NCBI GenBank assembly: GCA_012799755.1
Contig: JAAZKQ010000488.1
Span: 1 to 10,859 of the forward strand
DNA from: Lentisphaerota bacterium
GTDB lineage: Bacteria; Verrucomicrobiota; Lentisphaeria; Oligosphaerales; Oligosphaeraceae
Reading direction: 5' to 3'
Length of the DNA stretch: 10,859 nt
The position numbers were made by a program, and so were the translations under genes. The notes beneath the pieces are model-generated. The model was not told where the DNA came from, searched no databases, and worked only from the letters and a program-made list of their open reading frames with translations. Positions within the stretch are counted from its first letter, which is position 1; the number at the start of each line of letters is the position of its first letter. Of the stretch, positions 6,056-10,859 are shown piece by piece.

Positions 6056-6688
6056 ATGTACGTTGGACGCATCGTCGCAGTCGCCTGCACTCCCCAAGGC
6101 CGTGGAGCTGCCCTTTATCGCGTTTCGTCGCGCTCATTCCCCAATCGCGAAGCCAAGATACTCAATCAGGCCATAGCGATTGTGCCTAAAGCCGGCTTTG
6201 AAAACGACATTCAAAAGAACCCCTACATCGCCTACAACTGCCTGCGCCTTGCCCGCGGCATGGCCATCGTCAGTAATGGTTCCCATACCGATCCCATCGC
6301 GGAAAAGATTCAAGCCGGCCTGCCGCCGCGAGACGCCATGGCCGGCGTCATGCTGGCCATGGACTACGAACACGACAGTCTAGACACCCCGCGCATTACA
6401 GGCGTCGTCACCCCCGACGGTCAACTGGGTTGGCTCGCCATCGTCCGTAAAGACGCTCTCATCGTGCGCGAATTTGCCCTGCAACCAGGCAAGGCATTCT
6501 ACCTCTGCACTTACGAGAAAAACACGCCCGGACTTGATCAAGCAGACACTCAATTCAACGCCTGTGACGCCGATGACGCCTGCGATTACATCCTCAAGCG
6601 CGGCGTCTTCGCCGACTTCGAGAAGCCCGTATCAGCCGCCTGCGCCGTCGCCGACGCCAACGCGCAATTCCAAACCGCCATTCGCTGA
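6056..6688 (+). CDS. purO: IMP cyclohydrolase, archaeal type (PurO)
   Basis: A 210-residue cytoplasmic enzyme, close to the usual length of about 200. PurO closes the ring of FAICAR to give IMP with loss of water, the final step of de novo purine synthesis; most bacteria use the C-terminal activity of bifunctional PurH instead. The sequence matches the family along its whole length: MYVGR at the start, YRVSSRSFPNREAK (21-34), NPYIAYNC (55-62), VSNGSHTDPIAEKI (72-85), MDYEHDSLDTPRI (102-114) and CTYEKNTPG (131-139). There is no PurH-like AICAR transformylase domain, so a separate enzyme (PurP, PurV or similar) must supply FAICAR. Longer start choices at 6002 and 6050 are rejected on ribosome-binding spacing and family N terminus. 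It sits behind a membrane-protein gene, with a hairpin (6768-6786) and a strong terminator (6920-6955) downstream. Confidence 0.95.
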   Translation: MYVGRIVAVACTPQGRGAALYRVSSRSFPNREAKILNQAIAIVPKAGFENDIQKNPYIAYNCLRLARGMAIVSNGSHTDPIAEKIQAGLPPRDAMAGVMLAMDYEHDSLDTPRITGVVTPDGQLGWLAIVRKDALIVREFALQPGKAFYLCTYEKNTPGLDQADTQFNACDADDACDYILKRGVFADFEKPVSAACAVADANAQFQTAIR

Positions 6689-6767
6689 GCAACTACGGCA
6701 TCAATAGCTCTTAGGAGTTGTACAGAAGTTAAGTTTACATTTCCAGTTACTTTTGGCAGTCTTCTGT

Positions 6768-6786
6768 AGCGCCTCTCCGAGGCGCT
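6768..6786. repeat. 8-bp hairpin AGCGCCTC/GAGGCGCT downstream of purO
   Basis: A perfect 8-bp stem with a TCC loop, 79 bases after purO. The downstream sequence (TGATTTCGC) has only a short T-run, so termination would be weak. It may instead be a dispersed hairpin repeat. The surrounding 6689-6919 has no credible gene; both strands give only short frames without ribosome binding sites. Confidence 0.5.
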
Positions 6787-6919
6787 TGATTTCGCATCCG
6801 TACAACACAGGCGCCCCATCTGTTTCCCATATGGAAGACCCATTGTGGAAAACAGCTTGGAACAACTCCAGAACTGTTACCTTGATTTTTGAACGACTCC
6901 TTATCTTTATCCACAAAGC

Positions 6920-6955
6920 AAAGCCGCCGCAGGACTTATATCCTGCGGCGGCTTT
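6920..6955. terminator. Bidirectional intrinsic terminator between purO and the small minus-strand gene
   Basis: AAAGCCGCCGCAGGA is followed by a six-base loop and its exact reverse complement, a 15-bp perfect stem. The outer A/T pairs give a T-run on either strand. It lies between convergent genes: purO ends at 6688 and the minus-strand gene ends at 6988. Confidence 0.85.
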
Positions 6956-6987
6956 GATCAGGTTCATGCCTGAACGAGTCGAAGCTA

Positions 6988-7278
6988 TCAGGCTTCGATT
7001 TCCTCCTTGGTGGCGCGCAGACCCGCAAGCCGCGTTTCGAGGGCGCGAATATCGGCATCAATAACAGCCACGTTGGCTTTCTTGATGGCTTTGACAATCT
7101 CATCACGCGTCGCAGCATCAACTTTCTTCCAGAACTTCCAAGAGATCAACATGCCGCCGCACTGTTCAAAAAGCTGCTCTGCTGCTTCACGCTGTTCTTT
7201 GGCACGTCTCCGGCCTTCACTGATGCTGTTTCTGCGTTCTTCGCTCATGGTTCCTGTACTTTTTGTGGTTTCACTCAT
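6988..7278 (-). CDS. Small charged, probably coiled-coil protein of unknown function
   Basis: A 96-residue protein with no signal or membrane segment. The N-terminal third is polar and Arg/Lys/Glu-rich (EERRNSISEGRRRAKEQR, about residues 13-30). The middle holds a more hydrophobic piece (CGGMLISWKFWKKVD, 40-54). The C-terminal part, KKANVAVIDADIRALETRLAGLRATKEEIEA, shows heptad-like spacing of hydrophobic residues and should form a helix or coiled coil. AGGAG lies seven bases before ATG 7278, and the strong terminator at 6920-6955 follows, so it is very likely expressed as a single-gene unit. A second ATG at residue 11 could also be used. I do not recognise the family. The mix of basic N terminus and helical C terminus would allow nucleic acid or protein binding, but that is a guess. 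Confidence 0.75.
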   Translation of the reverse strand: MSETTKSTGTMSEERRNSISEGRRRAKEQREAAEQLFEQCGGMLISWKFWKKVDAATRDEIVKAIKKANVAVIDADIRALETRLAGLRATKEEIEA

Positions 7279-7401
7279 TGCTACTCTCCTTTTCTTCTGT
7301 CACTCCCACAACTTCCGACGGCCATAAAAGAAAGGCTTTTCTTCACGAATGACAGTGAAAAGATAACAACAGATTGTTGAGATGCAAGCAAAGATTTTTA
7401 A

Positions 7402-7425
7402 TTGACATCTCCTATCAAGTGATAG
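7402..7425. promoter_or_regulatory. TTGACA with adjoining CTATCA-AG-TGATAG palindrome
   Basis: TTGACA (7402-7407) is a perfect -35 match on the plus strand, but the best -10 after it (TAGACA, spacing 15) is poor. The palindrome CTATCA-AG-TGATAG (7412-7425) is 134 bases upstream of the minus-strand small gene and could be an operator for it. On the minus strand, TTGCTT and TGTTAT with 17 bases between them, around 7362-7390, could be its promoter. Confidence 0.3.
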
Positions 7426-7537
7426 ACATGAGTTTTAGACGGTAATACATTTGCGAGTGTTGAGCACATTTTTACGGCAAAAAGAATCTCAAAAAGGATG
7501 CATTGACAGTACAAAAAATGCTACCCAATTACGCAGC

Positions 7538-7554
7538 GATATGATATGATATGA
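7538..7554. repeat. Short tandem repeat of GATAT
   Basis: Three tandem copies of GATAT plus GA. The stretch 7279-7560 around it is notably AT-rich compared with the genes and shows no open reading frame with a ribosome binding site. It contains a second TTGACA at 7503-7508 without a good -10. Confidence 0.6.
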
Positions 7555-7589
7555 CGAGATAGCTTCCCAAAATCACTGAAAATAACTTC

Positions 7590-7870
7590 GCTCCTGCGGG
7601 AGCATACTGATTCGAGGAAGTTCTGAATAGCGCTCGACGCCGACACCTTTTATTCCGTGCTTGATTAGACGCGGAAAACCTAAGCAATCAGCCATTGCTC
7701 TGGCGGTCCCCGTAGCTTTTTTGTTTTCAGCAACGAAGGCGCTTCTGCCGCTTCGCGGCCATGGATACCGAGTGCCTGGGGTTTTGTTTGCGGGGTCATG
7801 TGCCGCTGCGGGCTGAAAGCCCACAGCACGACCGGATGCGGGGCACTTGGCAAAGCGGCTGGAAGCCGCT
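7590..7870. repeat. Gene-free block with four hairpins, likely intergenic repeat sequence
   Basis: Contains GCTCC-TGCG-GGAGC (7590-7603), GGGCT-GAA-AGCCC (7810-7822, extended outward by GCTG/CAGC past one mismatch), and AGCGGCT-GGA-AGCCGCT (7854-7870). The last two share the GCT-GNA-AGC form seen at 5361-5375 and 5408-5424. A 117-codon open frame crosses the block on the minus strand but has low-complexity, repeat-like content and no ribosome binding site. I treat it as non-coding. Confidence 0.5.
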
Positions 7871-7915
7871 TCCACTCTGGCCGATTGCCGGGAAACGCTT
7901 TTTTGGGTGCGACGC

Positions 7916-7943
7916 TTGGTCAGCAAGATGACTGCATTACATT
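7916..7943 (+). promoter_or_regulatory. Possible pgm promoter
   Basis: TTGGTC and TACATT are separated by 16 bases and end 70 bases before the pgm start. Each matches the sigma-70 consensus only partly. Confidence 0.3.
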
Positions 7944-8013
7944 AGGGCTTGCCATCGTTATTCCTTTCCCGATTGGTTGCAACGAACTTTTTGAGTACAG
8001 GAGCACGCGATCC

Positions 8014-9639
8014 ATGCAACATCACCTAGCCGGCAAACCCGTTCCCAGCGACATGTTGGTCAATATCCCCCGTCTGATCTCCCTGTATTACACTACCTTG
8101 CCCGATTGCAGCCAGCCGGCGCAGCGCGTCGTGTTTGGTACTTCGGGACACCGCGGCAGTTCCCTCAACGGCAGCTTCACGGAAAGCCACATCCTGGCGA
8201 TCACTCAAGCTATTTGCGATTATCGCCGACAAGCCGGTACTGACGGGCCGCTCTTCCTAGGCATGGACACCCATGCCCTCTCCGAACCGGCGCACGGCAC
8301 GGCGCTTTGCGTGCTGGCCGCCAACGGCGTCCAAACCCGTATCGCCCGCGATCAGGACTACACCCCGACGCCGGTGCTGTCACACAGCATTCTCAGCTAC
8401 AACCGTGATCGCAAAAAGTGCCTCGCTGACGGCATTGTCATCACGCCCTCGCATAACCCCCCTGAAGACGGCGGCATCAAATACAACCCCACTCACGGTG
8501 GCCCCGCCGAATCAGATATGACCAAATGGATCGCCGACACCGCCAACGCCTATATGAAAAATGGCAATCGCGGCGTCAAGCGCCTGAGCCTCGCCGAGGC
8601 GTTGAAAGCCGATTGCGTTCAGGAATTCGACTTCCGCACGCCCTATGTCGCCGATCTGGACGCGGTCATTGACATGGCCGCCATCGCTCGCGCCGGCATC
8701 CGCATCGGCGCCGATGCCCTCGGCGGCGCCGGCATCAACTACTGGCGCGCCATCGCCGAACACTACGGCCTGGACATCACCGTCATCAACGGCCATGCCG
8801 ACCCTAGCTTCCGCTTCATGCCCCTGGATCACGACGGCCGCATCCGTATGGACTGCTCATCGCCCTTTGCCATGCGGGGCCTCATCCGCCTGCGTAAGGA
8901 CTATGACATCGCCTTCGGCAATGATCCCGATTTCGACCGCCACGGCATTGTCACGCCCAGCGCCGGCCTGATGAATCCCAACCACTACTTGGCCGTAGCC
9001 ATCCAGTACCTCTTCAGTACCCGCACGGCGTGGCCCCGGCGGGCCGGCGTCGGCAAATCCATCGTCAGCAGCAACATGATTGACAAAGTCGCCGCGAAAC
9101 TCGAGCGGCGTCTGGTGGAAGTGCCCGTAGGTTTCAAATGGTTCGTCAGTGGACTGCTCGACTCGTCATTGGGCTTTGGTGGCGAAGAAAGCGCCGGCGC
9201 CAGTTTCCTGCGCAAAAATGGCCGGGTGTGGACAACGGACAAGGACGGCATTATTCTCGCCCTCCTCGCCGCCGAGATCACCGCCGTCACCGGCCGGGAC
9301 CCCGCTCAGCACTACCAGGACCTCGTCGCCGAATTCGGCGAGACCTTCTATGGTCGCATTGACTCGCCGGCAACACCCGAACAGAAGGCAGCCCTCGCCG
9401 CGCTCAAACCCGAGGACATCACGGCAAAGACGCTCGGCGGCGATGCCATCACCGCCAAGCTGACTCGCGCCGCCGGCAACCAGGAGAGTATAGGCGGTCT
9501 GAAGCTGTGCACCGCGAACGGCTGGGTTGCCATTCGCCCCTCAGGCACGGAAAATACCATGAAGGTCTATGCCGAGAGCATGCTCAGCGCCAAGCACCTC
9601 AAGAAATTACAGAAAGAAGCCGCCGCGCTCGTCAACTGA
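8014..9639 (+). CDS. pgm: Phosphoglucomutase, alpha-D-glucose phosphate-specific
   Basis: A 541-residue cytoplasmic enzyme that interconverts glucose 1-phosphate and glucose 6-phosphate, linking glycolysis to glycogen and cell-surface sugar synthesis. It matches E. coli Pgm (546 residues) end to end. All active-site loops are intact: FGTSGHRGS (41-49), the phosphoserine loop TPSHNPPEDGG (144-154, Ser146), the magnesium loop DPDFDRHG (304-311), the sugar-specificity loop GEESAG (390-395) and the phosphate-binding RPSGTEN (508-514). The open frame runs upstream to 7798, but ATG 8014 is chosen because AGGAG (7999-8003) sits ten bases ahead and the N terminus then aligns with the family; the upstream part reads through hairpin repeats. 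It appears to be a single-gene unit with a large hairpin 39 bases after the stop. Confidence 0.97.
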   Translation: MQHHLAGKPVPSDMLVNIPRLISLYYTTLPDCSQPAQRVVFGTSGHRGSSLNGSFTESHILAITQAICDYRRQAGTDGPLFLGMDTHALSEPAHGTALCVLAANGVQTRIARDQDYTPTPVLSHSILSYNRDRKKCLADGIVITPSHNPPEDGGIKYNPTHGGPAESDMTKWIADTANAYMKNGNRGVKRLSLAEALKADCVQEFDFRTPYVADLDAVIDMAAIARAGIRIGADALGGAGINYWRAIAEHYGLDITVINGHADPSFRFMPLDHDGRIRMDCSSPFAMRGLIRLRKDYDIAFGNDPDFDRHGIVTPSAGLMNPNHYLAVAIQYLFSTRTAWPRRAGVGKSIVSSNMIDKVAAKLERRLVEVPVGFKWFVSGLLDSSLGFGGEESAGASFLRKNGRVWTTDKDGIILALLAAEITAVTGRDPAQHYQDLVAEFGETFYGRIDSPATPEQKAALAALKPEDITAKTLGGDAITAKLTRAAGNQESIGGLKLCTANGWVAIRPSGTENTMKVYAESMLSAKHLKKLQKEAAALVN

Positions 9640-9677
9640 GCAGACTGCCAGGCAGAAAAGCATAGTTGGGTTTTGCA

Positions 9678-9716
9678 AGGGGGAGGAAAGGACCCAATGG
9701 GCCCTTTCCTCCCCCT
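9678..9716. terminator. Long purine/pyrimidine hairpin after pgm
   Basis: AGGGGGAGGAAAGG pairs with its exact complement, 14 bp, continued past one A-C mismatch by CCC-AAT-GGG. No T-run follows on either strand, so although its position just after pgm suggests a transcript end or 3' stabilising element, it is not a standard intrinsic terminator. Confidence 0.55.
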
Positions 9717-9813
9717 CGCGCTCCCCCACCTATCCCTTTTCGGCTCAGCCGCTGAAGGTATGAGCTGAACTCTTCCACCGTTTATGCGGCGAGCATGTCT
9801 ACTTTGCGGCCGG

Positions 9814-9831
9814 AAAAAAGCTTCGTGAAGC
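9814..9831 (-). terminator. Intrinsic terminator for the downstream minus-strand gene
   Basis: On the minus strand GCTTC-AC-GAAGC is followed at once by six T. It lies 47 bases past the stop of the gene starting at 10567. The stem is short. A wider pair, GCTTTTTT with AAAAAAGC about 35 bases apart, could form an alternative fold. The sequence between this and the pgm hairpin holds no gene that I can support. Confidence 0.55.
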
Positions 9832-9877
9832 GGTACACAGGCAAAAATCACCTGATGCTTTTTTGAATGAGTACCAC

Positions 9878-10567
9878 TCAGAGGTATTGTTGGTAGAGAT
9901 CGAAGAAACGATCCTCATACTCGTCAAAAATGCCATAGTCGCGCAATTTTTTGCCGAGGGCCTCGGCCTTCTCCCGGCTGTCCACGGCGGCAAAATCGTC
10001 GCGTATTTCATTGCGCACGGCCCAAGGCACGCCGCTGTCAAGATCAAGCAGGCCGCGCGCGGCCAATTCCCGCGCATTGCGCGGACCGGAGCGATTCACC
10101 AGCTCGTTGAGGAACACAAGCAGGGATACTTCCCAGAACGCATCCAGCCCGACCATGACCCCACGCAGCTCCCGCAGATTGTCCTGAGCGTCTTTGGCGA
10201 CCTGTTCGGAGATATCATCAACCATGCCGCCGAGGACCTCTTCGCTGTGCTCCTCCTTCTCGAAACGCAGACCGTATTGCACGATGCGCATGCTGTCCTT
10301 GCGACTTAACACATCCGTAAAGTAGCGCCGGGCGTCCTCCCCAAAATTATCCAGCGCCTCGCGAAGGAAGTAATGGGGCGTGATGACGCGCGGTCTGGCG
10401 GAACGGACGACGCCGCGGCGCAAACGAACCTTCCCCTCCTCCTCGGGGAGTTCGGACAGCACATAGTACTGCACAATGGTTTCGCCGAAGGTCTCCAGCA
10501 GCCGCGGCGGCCGATAGACTACGCGAGTCATCCGGGCCGCATACCACAATTCATTCTGTGAAGGCAT
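9878..10567 (-). CDS. Conserved protein of unknown function (229 residues)
   Basis: A soluble-looking protein without signal or membrane segments. The N-terminal region NELWYAARMTRVVYRPPRLLETFGET (residues 5-30) and a following beta-rich stretch (IVQYYVLSEL, then RLRRGVV and RPRVITPHYF, 31-67) look like a conserved domain. The middle is helical and charged (RFEKEEHSEEVLGGMVDDISEQV, 101-123), and DAFWEVSLLVFLNELV (132-147) is a hydrophobic helix. I recall a family with the same LETFG, ITP and FWEV/AWEV landmarks in PVC bacteria, but no function is known to me. The open frame extends upstream to 10807, but ATG 10567 is chosen because the conserved part begins just after it and AGGTG lies four bases ahead; the upstream extension lacks family-like content and crosses a repeated sequence. 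It converges on pgm and ends in its own terminator at 9814-9831. Confidence 0.8.
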   Translation of the reverse strand: MPSQNELWYAARMTRVVYRPPRLLETFGETIVQYYVLSELPEEEGKVRLRRGVVRSARPRVITPHYFLREALDNFGEDARRYFTDVLSRKDSMRIVQYGLRFEKEEHSEEVLGGMVDDISEQVAKDAQDNLRELRGVMVGLDAFWEVSLLVFLNELVNRSGPRNARELAARGLLDLDSGVPWAVRNEIRDDFAAVDSREKAEALGKKLRDYGIFDEYEDRFFDLYQQYL

Positions 10568-10859
10568 GTAACACCTGTATTCCCTATTGCCGCAATCCGC
10601 TTGGGACCGCGAATAACAGACCTCAATGCGCAACCTCTGCCCACGCACCGGTTCAACAAGCAGCTGGCGCCAGTGGCGGCGATACTGGCCACCGCCAACG
10701 CCCCAAATATAAGGCGGCATGGACATTTTCCCCGCGCGAGGAAACAAAATCTCCCGGTATTGAGGTAAGCGGTCAGCGATTGATACTCGTGCCCCAGTAC
10801 ACGGCACAAGAGCTCGTTGAAAAGCAAGCTCGGCGAGGCAAATCGAAGAGCAAACCCCA
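10568..10859. other. Upstream sequence without a supported gene
   Basis: Open frames cross this stretch on both strands, including one on the plus strand running off the window end, but none has a credible start with a ribosome binding site or family-like content. It contains the 21-bp sequence shared with 5185-5205. It probably carries the promoter of the minus-strand gene at 10567, although no clear -35/-10 pair is visible. Confidence 0.5.
10765..10785. repeat. Second copy of the 21-bp shared sequence
   Basis: Matches 5185-5205 at 20 of 21 positions in the same orientation. After GATTGATA the two sequences diverge, so this copy lacks the 109-bp arm that follows at 5200. Confidence 0.6.

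Noticed and set aside
7573..7926. 117-codon minus-strand open frame before pgm
   Set aside because: It crosses several hairpin repeats, lacks a ribosome binding site and has repeat-like composition.
7798..8013. Upstream extension of the pgm frame
   Set aside because: The added 72 codons read through hairpin repeats and do not resemble the N terminus of phosphoglucomutases; a good ribosome binding site precedes 8014.
10568..10807. 80-codon upstream extension of the 229-residue gene
   Set aside because: No family-like content, it overlaps the 21-bp repeat, and a ribosome binding site precedes the internal ATG at 10567.
10702..10859. Plus-strand open frame running off the right edge
   Set aside because: Its last 20 or so codons look protein-like, but there is no start with a ribosome binding site and it overlaps a repeated sequence. 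It cannot be supported without the next bases.

Overview
The window is moderately GC-rich bacterial DNA with seven to nine genes per 10.9 kb, short intergenic hairpin repeats and no rRNA, tRNA, CRISPR array or transposase that I can see. The best guess at origin is a member of the Planctomycetes-Verrucomicrobia-Lentisphaerae (PVC) group. The squalene-cyclase-like protein, the WPGFRGP-type PQQ-like propeller, the GCCNP propeller protein and the last gene (family of unknown function) all look like families I associate with that group. This is recognition from memory, not a database search.

Region 1 (1-5308) is a minus-strand operon of five genes transcribed from about 5168 down to 126: a prenyltransferase-beta-like alpha/alpha protein, a 590-residue terpene-cyclase-like protein with a DxDD motif, a membrane-anchored PQQ-like beta-propeller, a compact anchored propeller protein with a GCCNP motif, and a 68-residue protein with a Tat-like leader and four cysteines. 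Most junctions overlap or nearly touch, so the first three and last two genes are probably translationally coupled. The operon is bracketed by a 109-bp inverted repeat (1-109 and 5200-5308, 104 of 109 positions matching). The gene set suggests an envelope-associated function combining an isoprenoid-type cyclase fold with extracytoplasmic propellers; the reaction and substrate cannot be read from the sequence.

Region 2 (5309-6960) begins with a block of short hairpin repeats and a perfect operator-like palindrome. It continues with a plus-strand pair: a small multi-pass membrane protein and purO, the archaeal-type IMP cyclohydrolase that makes IMP in the last step of purine synthesis. A strong 15-bp hairpin (6920-6955) closes this unit and also the opposing gene.

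Region 3 (6961-8013) holds a small charged, probably coiled-coil protein on the minus strand, an AT-rich stretch with promoter-like and palindromic sequence, and a second block of hairpin repeats. Region 4 (8014-9877) is a complete alpha-D-glucose phosphate-specific phosphoglucomutase (pgm, plus strand) followed by two terminator-like hairpins. Region 5 (9878-10859) is a minus-strand gene of a conserved family of unknown function and about 290 bp of upstream sequence, which contains a 20-of-21 match to the sequence just upstream of the cyclase operon.

The pgm and purO calls are firm. Genes of the cyclase/propeller operon are firm as genes and as fold families, but their biological role is open.
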